A stretch of DNA of 57,823 nt from RI-92 sp037384645. Lineage in GTDB: Bacteria; Pseudomonadota; Gammaproteobacteria; UBA6429; Thiohalophilaceae. Where the stretch lies: positions 1 through 57,823 of the forward strand of contig JARRNT010000019.1 of NCBI GenBank assembly GCA_037384645.1. Direction: 5' to 3'. This document shows positions 16,598-25,278 of the stretch, in pieces. How positions within the stretch are numbered: the stretch's first letter is position 1; each line of letters opens with the position of its first letter. The position numbers and the translations under genes were made by a program. The notes below the pieces were generated by a model, which saw only the letters and a list, made by a program, of their open reading frames with translations, made no database searches and was not told where the DNA came from.

Positions 16598-17818
16598 TCA
16601 GGGCGAATCCGCAAATTCCCCCTTGTCGGGCGTGGCGACCAGGTAACGAATACTGGACTGGCCCTGTTGCTGGTCAAGGTAGGCAATATGGGCGCGACCG
16701 TGTTCGTCAAATACCAGCGCTGGATGTGTCTGGGCACCCGGCCCACCGGCACCCGCGGGACTTTCATCGTCACTCCAGCCCTGGTTATCCCGCCAGCTCA
16801 TCCAGATATCCGGGTTTCCATTGCGCTGATCGTCCCATGCCACCAGGGCATGCCCATGCTGATCCATGGCGCTGACTGCATGCCACTGCGCCTGATCGGC
16901 GCCAAACATGTCCTGGACCTTTTCATTTTTGCCAAAGGTTTTACCACCGTCATGGCTGAATGCGGCGTACACATCATAACCCTCCGCAAAATTACGTTTA
17001 TCCAGCCAGCTGGCCACGATGCTATGCTTGCCGTTGCTGGCCAGGACGACACGCATGGAGCCGGTGCCATTGCCGATGACATCACGCCGATGGCGTTTGA
17101 CTCGGTTCAGCTGGCGCAACGGGCTGAACCACTGACCCGGATAAGCAAATGCCGTAAAGATTCGGGTATGCCCATAACGGCGGTCTTCCCAGGCCACGGT
17201 CGTGCCGTCAGCACTCACGGCGAGGGAAGGGTACTGTTGGTCCTGACGCGGCGCGACAGGATCGACAGCCCGTGCAGCTTCGACCTGCAACTGACCGGAC
17301 TTAACCCGCGCGGTCGTGACGACGATTTGATAATGGCGGCCGGCCCTGGCAGACCATGCCAGCCAGATCTTGCCTGAGGGCGCCACACTAATGGTGACCT
17401 GCCGCGCCAGCGCATTGGACACTCGCTGTAACTCAGCCCGGTGGCCGGGACTGACCAGGCGCGCCCAGACATGGCCTTTTGCCTCCCACGCCACAATAAA
17501 ACCTCTATCGGGTAATGCCGCGATCGCGGGTTCGTAAGCCGGTCCATCCGCGCTGACGCGTTGCGCTGCAGTAAAGGACTTGCTGGTATGCGATTTATAG
17601 GCGACATACACCTGGGGTTGACCGCTGCGGTTGTCTTCCCAGGCAACAGCGATAGTCGACTTGCCCAGGGCCAGACTGCGGTTACCGCTGGATTCCAGGT
17701 GCAGAAAAGTACCCGGCTTGCTCAGGGTATTGACGGTGATCGGCGCACTATACGTCCAGGCAAATGCCGTCGCCGATATACCCCAGACAAAGGCAAGCAA
17801 GACACTGCGGACGATCAT
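16598..17818 (-). CDS. Exported BNR/sialidase-like beta-propeller protein of unknown function
   Basis: 406 residues. A signal peptide (SVLLAFVWGISATAFA) precedes repeated units carrying BNR-like and tryptophan/aspartate blocks: IAVAWEDNRSGQPQVYVAY, TVAWEDRRYGHTRIFTAF, AFSHDGGKTFGKNE (an Asp-box) and ALVAWDDQRNGNPDIWMSW. These fit a six-bladed propeller like those of sialidases, without recognisable sialidase arginines, so an enzymatic role is not supported. The start overlaps the end of the thioredoxin-like gene by four bases (ATGA), which means the two are made together and may act together in the periplasm or at the cell surface. Confidence 0.7.
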   Translation of the reverse strand: MIVRSVLLAFVWGISATAFAWTYSAPITVNTLSKPGTFLHLESSGNRSLALGKSTIAVAWEDNRSGQPQVYVAYKSHTSKSFTAAQRVSADGPAYEPAIAALPDRGFIVAWEAKGHVWARLVSPGHRAELQRVSNALARQVTISVAPSGKIWLAWSARAGRHYQIVVTTARVKSGQLQVEAARAVDPVAPRQDQQYPSLAVSADGTTVAWEDRRYGHTRIFTAFAYPGQWFSPLRQLNRVKRHRRDVIGNGTGSMRVVLASNGKHSIVASWLDKRNFAEGYDVYAAFSHDGGKTFGKNEKVQDMFGADQAQWHAVSAMDQHGHALVAWDDQRNGNPDIWMSWRDNQGWSDDESPAGAGGPGAQTHPALVFDEHGRAHIAYLDQQQGQSSIRYLVATPDKGEFADSP

Positions 17819-18303
17819 GAGTGTTGTTTAAAAAAGGTATTGATGTTTTCTTTACGGTAGTAACCACCCTGTACGTAACGGTCGAATTGGGTAAAGTCCC
17901 TGACCGTTTTGTAGCCCGGGGCGCGCAATAACAACTTTCCATTCTCATCCATGTATAGAAATACCGGTGTCGAAAACACGTTGAGGCGTGCACCCAGCTC
18001 CATGCCGCTCACCCGCTCACCGTCCGGCAAGGTCAGCCGATCCCCGCTCTCGGCATCGACATAGACCAGGACATAATTTTTTATATAGAGTTTGCGCAGG
18101 GCAGGATTACTGAATGTTTCCCGGTTGACCTTGGCGCAATAGCCACAACCGTAACGCCCGAAATAAACAAAGATTTTTTTATGGCTTTTTTGCGCCTGCG
18201 CCATGCCCACATTGAAGCTGACAAACGGATAGCCTTTGGGCGGTTGTGCCCACAGGTTTGCAGACGCAACCAGTAATAGCACAGCGAGTAACGGACGCAA
18301 CAT
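17815..18303 (-). CDS. Exported thioredoxin-like protein (thioredoxin_7/DUF255-like)
   Basis: 162 residues. Signal peptide (LLAVLLLVASANLWAQ) followed by a thioredoxin fold: IFVYFGRYGCGYCAKVNRET holds the redox pair CGYC, and NVFSTPVFLYMDENGKLLL holds the cis-proline. This layout is typical of periplasmic thioredoxins related to SoxW and DsbD partners. It is the first gene of a two-gene unit with the propeller protein, to which it may supply reducing power or disulfide repair. About 300 bases upstream carry a separate small gene. Confidence 0.75.
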   Translation of the reverse strand: MLRPLLAVLLLVASANLWAQPPKGYPFVSFNVGMAQAQKSHKKIFVYFGRYGCGYCAKVNRETFSNPALRKLYIKNYVLVYVDAESGDRLTLPDGERVSGMELGARLNVFSTPVFLYMDENGKLLLRAPGYKTVRDFTQFDRYVQGGYYRKENINTFFKQHS

Positions 18304-18429
18304 TCAGGGTTCCTGCAAGCTAAACAAAAACTTTAAATAAAGTATATCCGAGCAGCATACTGAAAAATACGCAGCGGGACAGATATTGTCGCCCCGGTAA
18401 ATGCGGACAGACAAAATATCGCTATTGGT

Positions 18430-18636
18430 TTAAGTACCCTGCTGTTTGCTACGGGCTTTGCAGGTTTTGATACCTAATATCGAATAGGCCGGGCACCAGC
18501 CAATCAGGCCCGTTGCCAGGGGCAACACGCCAATCCAGCCCCAGACGCCTATTTTACCGGTAACGGTCAGGGCAATCAGGACCAGACCAACGATAATACG
18601 CAGACCCCGATCAATTCCACCTTCATTTGTATTCAT
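18430..18636 (-). CDS. DUF2892 inner membrane protein (YgaP C-terminal-like)
   Basis: 68 residues from the ATG at 18636, which has GAAGAGGT upstream. The sequence has the DUF2892 pattern: NEGGIDRGLRIIVGL, a first membrane segment to about residue 28, then WIGVLPLATGLIGWCPAYS and a basic tail. Two short transmembrane helices with the Cys-Pro pair at the end of the second are what rhodanese-linked YgaP proteins carry. Here there is no rhodanese domain. Function unknown. Confidence 0.8.
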   Translation of the reverse strand: MNTNEGGIDRGLRIIVGLVLIALTVTGKIGVWGWIGVLPLATGLIGWCPAYSILGIKTCKARSKQQGT

Positions 18637-18775
18637 GTCATACCTCTTCGCGGTGTAAGAAAACAGTAAGACAGCAAAAATAGCCTTATTTCTCACCGGG
18701 CACGTTGACGAAGATCAATTCGACAACACGACAGAATGGCAGGTGATTCCGAATTCTAGGCCGATGAGGCCTGGG

Positions 18776-20173
18776 TTAGACGTGCTCCTCCATACCCAAC
18801 TCCTTGATCTTACGAGTCAGGGTATTACGCCCCCAGCCGAGCAACTTGGCTGCGTCCTGGCGTCGCCCTCCGGACTGGCGCAGTGCCGTTTCGATCATGA
18901 CACGCTCGAACTGCGGTGTAGCCCGATCCAACAGGCCGATATCGCCCTGCGCCAACTGGCGTTCGGCCCAGCGCCGTAGCACATCTACCCAGTCACCATT
19001 ATGGTTTACCTCGCCGCGGTCCATCTGTAGCTCTGGCGGCAAGTCCTCAACATTGATCACCTGACCCGGTGACATAACAGTTAACCAGCGACACACGTTC
19101 TGTAACTGACGGACATTTCCCGGCCAGCTGTAGTGACTCAAATATTCCTCCGTCTCTCTTGAGAGCCGCTTGTTTTCGACATTCAATTCCGTCGCGGCAT
19201 CGTTGAGAAAATGATGGGCCAGTAGCGCGATATCTTCGACCCGCTCACGCAAAGGCGGGATATGAATTCGGATAACATTCAGCCGGTGAAACAGGTCTTC
19301 GCGAAAGCGGCCATCCGCCACCCGTTGCTCCAGGTCCTGGTGGGTTGCCGCAATGATACGCACATCAACCTTAATCGGGTTGTGCCCACCCACACGATAA
19401 AAGGTTCCGTCCTGCAATACCCGTAACAGGCGGGTCTGCAATTCCGCCGGCATGTCACCAATTTCATCCAGGAACAAGGTGCCGCCATCGGCCTGTTCAA
19501 ACCGTCCCTGGCGTGCACTCTGGGCACCGGTAAACGCACCTTTTTCATGCCCGAATAGTTCCGATTCCAGCAGGTCACGTGGAATAGCTGCTGTATTGAG
19601 TGCAATAAATGGCTTGTCTGCGCGCGGACTGTGCCGGTGCAATGCCTGGGCCACCAGTTCCTTACCCGTACCGGATTCACCGTTAATCAGTACCGTGATA
19701 TTTGAGCGCGACAAACGGCCAATGGCACGAAACACTTCCTGCATGGAGGAGGCGGCACCAATAATTTCGGCATTACTGGTATCTTCCAGGTTTTGCCGGT
19801 TAATGGTTGTTTTGGATTTTTCAATCGCACGTTGCGCCAGTTCCACCGCCTCATCGACATCGAAGGGTTTCGGCAGGTATTCAAACGCACCTCCCTGATA
19901 GGCAGTCACGGCACTATCGAGATCACTGTGGGCCGTTATTATAATTACTGGCAAATCAACATTGCGATTATGGATACGCTTGAGTAATTCAAAGCCATCC
20001 ATACCTGGCATGCGTATGTCGGTAATAATCACATCGGGTTGCTGGCGCTCCAGTGCCCGCAACACACCGTCTCCGTTTTCAAAACTGCGGACTTCCATTT
20101 CCGCGCCCTTGAATGCCTTCTCCAGCACCCAGCGTATTGATCTGTCATCATCTACAACCCAAACCGTATCCAT
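18776..20173 (-). CDS. glnG: Nitrogen regulation response regulator NtrC
   Basis: 465 residues. Receiver domain (VVDDDRSIRWVLEKAF; phosphoacceptor Asp in IITDIRMPGMDG), AAA+ sigma-54 activator domain with Walker A GESGTGKE and the sigma-54 contact loop EKGAFTGAQSARQGRF, then a Fis-type helix-turn-helix GGRRQDAAKLLGWGRNTLTRK. NtrC turns on glnA and other nitrogen genes when phosphorylated by NtrB. The start at 20173 has GAGG nine bases upstream; an ATG three codons earlier sits directly on that GAGG and is less likely. It follows ntrB with about 15 bases between. Confidence 0.93.
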   Translation of the reverse strand: MDTVWVVDDDRSIRWVLEKAFKGAEMEVRSFENGDGVLRALERQQPDVIITDIRMPGMDGFELLKRIHNRNVDLPVIIITAHSDLDSAVTAYQGGAFEYLPKPFDVDEAVELAQRAIEKSKTTINRQNLEDTSNAEIIGAASSMQEVFRAIGRLSRSNITVLINGESGTGKELVAQALHRHSPRADKPFIALNTAAIPRDLLESELFGHEKGAFTGAQSARQGRFEQADGGTLFLDEIGDMPAELQTRLLRVLQDGTFYRVGGHNPIKVDVRIIAATHQDLEQRVADGRFREDLFHRLNVIRIHIPPLRERVEDIALLAHHFLNDAATELNVENKRLSRETEEYLSHYSWPGNVRQLQNVCRWLTVMSPGQVINVEDLPPELQMDRGEVNHNGDWVDVLRRWAERQLAQGDIGLLDRATPQFERVMIETALRQSGGRRQDAAKLLGWGRNTLTRKIKELGMEEHV

Positions 20174-20187
20174 GGGGTTCATCCTCG

Positions 20188-21264
20188 CTAACCTGAATTA
20201 TCTATTGGCAAAAGTATGGAAAACACTGTATGTCCCGGGCGACTTTCGCATTCGATCAGTCCACCATGCTGATGCACCAGGCGTTGCGCAATGGACAGGC
20301 CCAGCCCGGTACCATCGGGACGCCCCGTCACCATCGGGAAAAATAATTTATCCTTGATATCCGGTGGAATGCCGGGACCATCATCGATGACATCAAGCTT
20401 GATCACCAGGCGGTGTTGTTGCTGGCCTATGGTGAATTTACGCAATACACGAGTGCGGATCGTGATATTACCGTGCGTACCCAGTGCCTGCCGTGCATTG
20501 CTGACTATATTGAGTAGAGCCTGGATCAACAATTCAGAATCGCCCTTGATACTCGGTATGCTCGGGTCATAATCACGATGCAATACAATGTCAGCAATAT
20601 CCTCGGCGACTACCACGTTGCGCACGTATTCGATAATCTCATGTATGCTGATATCTTCGTGCTTGGGCATACCGCTGGGACCGAGCAGGCGATTCACCAG
20701 CTTTTGCAGCCGATCCGCTTCATCGATGATGACCCGCGTGTATTCCTTCTGTTCTTCGCTGTGTAATTCACGCTCAAGCAATTGTGCCGCGCCGCGCAAC
20801 CCGCCAAGCGGGTTTTTAATTTCATGGGCAAGTCCGCGCAACAAATCTCGTGTTGCGACTTGCTGTGCCATCAGCGCATCCTCCCGGGTAATCCGTAACA
20901 GGCGATCGATGGGCTTTATCTCGAACAACAGTTCACTTTCCCCAAAACTGGAGTGCAGAACGGTTACGGTAAAATCTGCGGTGATTTGCTTGTTGTTGTA
21001 CAGATCAATAATCTGTTCATGCTTGGAAAACGGGTGATGTGATTCGACCGCCTCGCGTAATTGCTCAATCACCGGTTCGTGCGGCATCACCAGGTCGTCA
21101 AAAGGCATGCCGAGCAACTGGCGGGCGCTACCCCCGAACAGCATTTCCGCCGCCGGATTCAGATAGCGCAGGCGCAGGTCAGCCCCAAACAGGGCGACAG
21201 CCTCACTCAGGTTATCGAGAATCTGCTGATGTAGTTCGGTTTGTATCATGGGGATAGCGGCCAT
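20188..21264 (-). CDS. glnL: Nitrogen regulation sensor kinase NtrB
   Basis: 358 residues. PAS domain (about 12-110, LFGADLRLRYLNPAAEMLFGG), then HisKA with the phosphoacceptor in LLRGLAHEIKNPLGGLRG and a HATPase domain (N box LLNIVSNARQALG, G boxes DVIDDGPGIPPDIKDKLFFP and GRPDGTGLGLSIAQR). NtrB phosphorylates or dephosphorylates NtrC according to PII status in the cytoplasm. An in-frame ATG at 21249 (MIQTELHQ) is an equally good start; neither has a strong ribosome site. Operon partner of ntrC, in the same region as its target glnA. Confidence 0.92.
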   Translation of the reverse strand: MAAIPMIQTELHQQILDNLSEAVALFGADLRLRYLNPAAEMLFGGSARQLLGMPFDDLVMPHEPVIEQLREAVESHHPFSKHEQIIDLYNNKQITADFTVTVLHSSFGESELLFEIKPIDRLLRITREDALMAQQVATRDLLRGLAHEIKNPLGGLRGAAQLLERELHSEEQKEYTRVIIDEADRLQKLVNRLLGPSGMPKHEDISIHEIIEYVRNVVVAEDIADIVLHRDYDPSIPSIKGDSELLIQALLNIVSNARQALGTHGNITIRTRVLRKFTIGQQQHRLVIKLDVIDDGPGIPPDIKDKLFFPMVTGRPDGTGLGLSIAQRLVHQHGGLIECESRPGHTVFSILLPIDNSG

Positions 21265-21482
21265 ATAGGCGTGGTAGCAAGGATCAAACCAATTTAGTGC
21301 AAGTAGACAGACGTTTAAAAATTACCTGCCTACCATAAATAATACTATATATAACAATAGGTTAAGAATGCCTGGCAAAATGACTCGGGCGCCCAGACAA
21401 CCCCGCTACGCGCGTTAATGGTGCGCACAGTGATAATAGTGAAAATATATGCACCAGAATAGTGCAGTTCAAGTGGGGAGCA

Positions 21483-22064
21483 TTATTTTTTCTTAAACGG
21501 GCGCTTCATATAAACCGTGACCGGTGCGCTGGTCAGCGTGCCACCGCTAGGATCGGTGATCTGTACCGTGATGACGTGGGTACCCCGATATACATTTTTT
21601 AAGCTGTAACTGGTCGCGCTGCCGGTATATACCGTCTTGCCGTCGATTTTATAAACCAGGCTCTGGTTTGGTCCCAGTGCCTTGCCCACACTCACCGAAA
21701 TGCTGAGATCACCCTCACCGCTCCTGATCGTCGCCTGATCAGCCGGGCTGGTGATACGCACTGTGTTCTTGACCGCTGTTGTGCGTGATGTCCTGGGTGG
21801 CTGGTACGGGGTAAAGCCCGACGGGGGTTTTACCGCCTTATAGCCACCATCGAGGGGCACCGTGATCGCTTTACTGCCCGGTGAAGGCTTGTCGGAATAG
21901 ATGATTTCCCCGTTCGGTCCCACGGTTTTATAGACCTTCTGGGTCTGATTGTCCGTTTTCGTTGTCGTCGCCGACTCGGCACGCACAGCCCCGCTGACCA
22001 CTACCAGCAGAGCGATGATTCCACTCAATACGATGGACTTGGTTTTCACGGGTATGCACATCAC
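21483..22064 (-). CDS. Exported DUF4124-domain protein with an Ig-like C-terminal part
   Basis: 193 residues. Signal peptide (SIVLSGIIALLVVVSGAVRA), then a DUF4124 module near residues 42-70 (VYKTVGPNGEIIYSDKPSPG), a linker rich in Pro and Ser/Thr, and a beta-rich domain (VRITSPADQATIRSGEGDLSIS) that resembles bacterial Ig-like domains. DUF4124 proteins are common next to glnA in gammaproteobacteria and are thought to be periplasmic; the function is not known. The end MKRPFKKK is strongly basic. A second ATG lies one codon downstream. Confidence 0.8.
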   Translation of the reverse strand: MMCIPVKTKSIVLSGIIALLVVVSGAVRAESATTTKTDNQTQKVYKTVGPNGEIIYSDKPSPGSKAITVPLDGGYKAVKPPSGFTPYQPPRTSRTTAVKNTVRITSPADQATIRSGEGDLSISVSVGKALGPNQSLVYKIDGKTVYTGSATSYSLKNVYRGTHVITVQITDPSGGTLTSAPVTVYMKRPFKKK

Positions 22065-22202
22065 AGTGCAAGTTTAGTTGATGGGATAATTTATTGCATC
22101 CAGTCTACACAGGCGATTGTCGTTAAACTGAACAATTGATACTCACAGCGTGAAATCACGCCGGGCAACGCACACCTGTCGTAATTTATCCAGGCTGAAA
22201 AT

Positions 22203-22230
22203 ACAAACGCCCCCAACAGGGGGCGTTTGT
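22203..22230 (-). terminator. glnA terminator
   Basis: ACAAACGCCCCC and GGGGGCGTTTGT form a twelve-pair stem around AACA directly downstream of the glnA stop, without a long T-run; the stem strength makes it a likely terminator for glnA. Confidence 0.7.
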
Positions 22231-22252
22231 CTGCGCTCATGTTAACGCGTGC

Positions 22253-23659
22253 TTACATGCTGTAATACATGTCGAATTCCACTGGATGGGTGGTCATACG
22301 CATGCGGGTGATGTCTTCCATCTTGAGGCCGATGTAGGCATCAATCAGGTCGTCGGTAAACACGCCGCCGGCGGTGAGGAAGGCGCGGTCCGCATCCAGG
22401 GCGTCCATGGCCTGCTCCAGGGATGAGCATACGGTTGGAACCTTGCTCAGCTCTTCCGGTGGCAGGTCATACAGGTTCTTGTCCATGGCTTCACCCGGGT
22501 CGACCTTGTTCTGGATACCGTCGAGGCCGGCCATCATCATGGCGGAGAAGGCCAGGTACGGATTGGCCATCGGATCCGGGAAGCGAACTTCGATCCGGCG
22601 ACCTTTCGGATTGGCAACCCAGGGAATCCGAATAGAGGCGGAACGGTTACGGGCGGAATAGGCCAGCAGCACCGGCGCTTCGAAACCAGGCACCAGACGC
22701 TTGTAAGAGTTGGTGGACGGGTTGGTCAGGGCGTTCAGGGCGCGGGCGTGCTTGATGATGCCACCAATGTAGTACAGCGCAGTGTCGGACAAGCCGGCGT
22801 ACTTGTCACCGGCGAACAGGTTCTTGCCGTCTTTGGCCAGGGACTGGTGGCAGTGCATACCGGAACCGTTGTCACCGACCATGGGCTTGGGCATGAAGGT
22901 GGCGGTCTTGCCATAGGCATGAGCCACATTATGTACCACGTACTTCAGGCGCTGGTTCCAGTCGGCGCGGGTCACCAGGGTTTCAAACTTGGTGCCGATT
23001 TCGCACTGACCGCCCGTGGCCACTTCGTGGTGGTGGACTTCCACGGCCACACCCACTTCTTCCAGGGCCAGACACATGGCGGAACGGATGTCGTGCAGGG
23101 AGTCGACCGGCGGAACCGGGAAATAACCACCCTTGACGCCCGGGCGGTGACCCATGTTGCCGTCGGCATAGGCCTTTTCAGAGTTCCAGCCGGCTTCCTC
23201 GGAGTCAATCTTGGCGAAGCAACCGCTCATGTCAGCGCCCCAGCGCACGTCGTCAAAAATGAAAAATTCCGGTTCCGGGCCGAAGTAGCAGGTATCGGCG
23301 ATGCCGGTGCTCTTCAGGTAGGCCTCGGCGCGCTTGGCCAGGGAACGCGGGTCACGTTCGTAACCGGCACCGGTGGACGGCTCCAGTATGTCGCAGGTCA
23401 GGATCAGGGTCGGCTCATCGGTAAACGGGTCCATGATGGCGGTGTCGGCATCCGGCATCAGGATCATGTCGGAGGCCTCAATGCCTTTCCAGCCGGAAAT
23501 GGAGGAGCCGTCGAACATCTTGCCTTCCTTGAACAAGTCGGCATCGATGGTGCTGGACGGGACGGATACGTGCTGCTCTTTGCCTCGTGTATCGGTAAAA
23601 CGGAAGTCGACAAACTTCACATTATTGTCTTTTAACATTTTCATTACATTGTCTGACAT
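22253..23659 (-). CDS. glnA: Glutamine synthetase, type I
   Basis: 468 residues, full length, from the ATG at 23659 (GGAGGAAAC upstream); the frame open to 23728 is not used. Makes glutamine from glutamate, ammonia and ATP as a cytoplasmic dodecamer. Motifs: MFDGSSISGWKGIEASDM near the N-terminus, the metal/ATP site region KPMVGDNGSGMHCHQSL, NRSASIRIPW, and NLYDLPPEE, which holds the tyrosine adenylylated by GlnE in GS-I-beta. That tyrosine site means activity is likely regulated by adenylylation. Expression should depend on sigma-54 and NtrC (sites at 23735-23749 and 23803-23817). Confidence 0.97.
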   Translation of the reverse strand: MSDNVMKMLKDNNVKFVDFRFTDTRGKEQHVSVPSSTIDADLFKEGKMFDGSSISGWKGIEASDMILMPDADTAIMDPFTDEPTLILTCDILEPSTGAGYERDPRSLAKRAEAYLKSTGIADTCYFGPEPEFFIFDDVRWGADMSGCFAKIDSEEAGWNSEKAYADGNMGHRPGVKGGYFPVPPVDSLHDIRSAMCLALEEVGVAVEVHHHEVATGGQCEIGTKFETLVTRADWNQRLKYVVHNVAHAYGKTATFMPKPMVGDNGSGMHCHQSLAKDGKNLFAGDKYAGLSDTALYYIGGIIKHARALNALTNPSTNSYKRLVPGFEAPVLLAYSARNRSASIRIPWVANPKGRRIEVRFPDPMANPYLAFSAMMMAGLDGIQNKVDPGEAMDKNLYDLPPEELSKVPTVCSSLEQAMDALDADRAFLTAGGVFTDDLIDAYIGLKMEDITRMRMTTHPVEFDMYYSM

Positions 23660-23734
23660 TGGGTTTCCTCCAAACTTATCAGTTGAAATTCTCCTCAGCA
23701 CGAGGCCAACGGAAATTCTGTGCTGCATTTGAGT

Positions 23735-23749
23735 GCATTTAGTGTGCCA
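23735..23749 (-). promoter_or_regulatory. Sigma-54 (RpoN) promoter of glnA
   Basis: On the minus strand TGGCAC-ACTAA-ATGC agrees with the -24/-12 consensus TGGCAC-N5-TTGC, with the invariant GG and GC in register. The expected start point is about 65 bases upstream of the glnA ATG. Ribosome site GGAGGAAAC follows at 23665-23673. Confidence 0.78.
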
Positions 23750-23802
23750 TTTGATAACCTGTTGTCTAGTAAAAGGGAATATTCCAGGTCATACAGGGCA
23801 AA

Positions 23803-23817
23803 GCACCATTATAGTGC
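23803..23817. promoter_or_regulatory. NtrC-binding site upstream of glnA
   Basis: GCACCATTATAGTGC (minus strand GCACTATAATGGTGC) fits the NtrC palindrome GCACY-N4-TGGTGC. It is centred about 86 bases upstream of the predicted start point. A weaker partner, TGCACC, begins at 23833, about 30 bases further upstream and so on the same face of the helix, as in the paired glnA enhancers of enterics. Confidence 0.7.
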
Positions 23818-23849
23818 AAACATTTCCGCAACTGCACCTTATGCGCTCA

Positions 23850-25058
23850 CTATGCGAAGTAGATCTGAACTTGCTGAATCTTGCTGATCGACTGGGCAGC
23901 GGATTCGAATTGTGCCGCAATTTGCTCCCTGCTTGCCAGTGGATCTTTTGCCAGTACCCCCAGGTCCAGCACCAGCTCAACCCGGATTCGACCATTCAAA
24001 TAGTGCAACGTCACATCCTCGTCCCGAATCTGTTGTGCGCCGGGTAATCCATCCCAGGCCTGGCGCAGAGACTGGAGGATAGTCGATCGCAAGGGCAGGC
24101 CCAGGTTTGGCGCTGCCGACTCGTCATCTTCCGGATCGATATGCACCATGACATCCGCAACTTCATCAATTTCGTCAATCACCCGTTCTCGTACAGTTTC
24201 GCTGATATGGTGACCCTCGGATACACTGATCATCGGTGCTACCTGGATATGCACATCCACCAGGGCATCACCACCCATGCGTCGGCTGCGCAGCACATGC
24301 AAGGCCTTGACCCCGTCCACCTGCAAAATGCTGCTACGGATTTCTGCGACCCGGTCAGGTTCGAGTCCAGTATCAATGAGTTCGCGCAGGCTGTGCCAGA
24401 TGAGATCCCAGCTGACCTTGATGATCATGACCGCCACCCCGACCGCGGCAATGGCATCAAGATAATGCAGGCCAGCCATGCTACCAAGAATACCAATCAC
24501 CACAATGACAGAGGAAATTGCATCGGTGCGCGAGTGCCAGGCATTGGCCTTAAGCATATTGGAGCGGTATTTACGCGCAATACGCATGGAGTAATGAAAC
24601 AAACCTTCCTTGATCACAATGGACAGACAGGCCACAACCAGCGCCAGCACACCCGGTTGCCATAGATTCTCGGGATGAAACAGACTGACTATCGCGTCCC
24701 AGGCGATGCCCACGGCAACAGCCAGCAGGGCAAGACCCAGCGCCACCGTCGCCAGGGTTTCAATGCGACCATGACCATAAGGATGTTCCGCGTCAGCCTC
24801 ACGATGAGAATGTTTGGCGGCATAAATGACAATGAAATCCGTAAACAAATCGGACAGGGAATGCACACCGTCTGCAATCAGGGCGGTAGACGTGGAGAGA
24901 AAGCCGGCGACAATTTTCACAATGCCCAGTAACAGATCGAAGAATGAGCCGATCAATGTCACTTTCAAGACATCTTTATAGCGACGTTGCGTTGCCTCAT
25001 CGGCGCTGACATCGAGCGGGCGCATGGTAGCTGGATGTTGCTGAGAATTATTGTCCAT
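23850..25058 (-). CDS. Cation diffusion facilitator (CDF) metal efflux protein
   Basis: 402 residues from the ATG at 25058 (AGGTTGG upstream). Six membrane segments carry the two CDF metal motifs: ALIADGVHSLSDLFTDF in TM2 and ANAWHSRTDAISSVIVV in TM5. A C-terminal cytoplasmic domain (SILQVDGVKALHVLRSRRMG, DALVDVHIQVAP) binds metal and regulates transport, and an extra extension of about 90 residues follows it. Proton-driven export of Zn, Fe or similar divalent ions is likely; specificity cannot be given. The start overlaps the tusA-like stop by 11 bases, so it is the last gene of the PP-loop/esterase/TusA unit. Confidence 0.87.
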   Translation of the reverse strand: MDNNSQQHPATMRPLDVSADEATQRRYKDVLKVTLIGSFFDLLLGIVKIVAGFLSTSTALIADGVHSLSDLFTDFIVIYAAKHSHREADAEHPYGHGRIETLATVALGLALLAVAVGIAWDAIVSLFHPENLWQPGVLALVVACLSIVIKEGLFHYSMRIARKYRSNMLKANAWHSRTDAISSVIVVIGILGSMAGLHYLDAIAAVGVAVMIIKVSWDLIWHSLRELIDTGLEPDRVAEIRSSILQVDGVKALHVLRSRRMGGDALVDVHIQVAPMISVSEGHHISETVRERVIDEIDEVADVMVHIDPEDDESAAPNLGLPLRSTILQSLRQAWDGLPGAQQIRDEDVTLHYLNGRIRVELVLDLGVLAKDPLASREQIAAQFESAAQSISKIQQVQIYFA

Positions 25059-25278
25059 TGCCAACCTCAATTACGATGATTACCTCATCCTCTTCTCGTC
25101 GGGTGGATAATACCTGATGACCGTTGATCCGGCACCACGCCGGGACGTCATTGAGGGCGCCGGGATCGGTACAGACAATTTCCAACGTATCACCCGGTTG
25201 TAACGTCGCCACTTTGTCCTGAGTGCGGATCACCGGCATCGGACACAGCAGGCGCCTGGCATCAAGTTGGTATTGCAT
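25048..25278 (-). CDS. TusA-family sulfur carrier protein
   Basis: 76 residues. The TusA fold's signature CPMPVIRTQDK sits near the N-terminus with the sulfur-carrying cysteine (LDARRLLCPMPV). TusA-like proteins pass persulfide sulfur to acceptors such as tRNA-thiolation enzymes or, in sulfur oxidisers, the Dsr/Hdr systems. The ATG shares one base with the stop of the upstream esterase (TAATG) and the coding region overlaps the CDF start, so expression is tightly coupled. A thiolase-like PP-loop enzyme two genes upstream is a possible acceptor. Confidence 0.85.
   Translation of the reverse strand: MQYQLDARRLLCPMPVIRTQDKVATLQPGDTLEIVCTDPGALNDVPAWCRINGHQVLSTRREEDEVIIVIEVGNGQ

Noticed and set aside
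18740..18775. GGCC-containing hairpin after ntrC as a terminator
   Set aside because: Stem is only five pairs and lacks a T-run in the leftward direction.
22748..23635. 295-codon open frame on the plus strand opposite glnA
   Set aside because: Lies entirely antisense to glnA, has no ribosome site and gives a low-complexity Gly/Val/His-rich protein; it is a shadow of the real gene.
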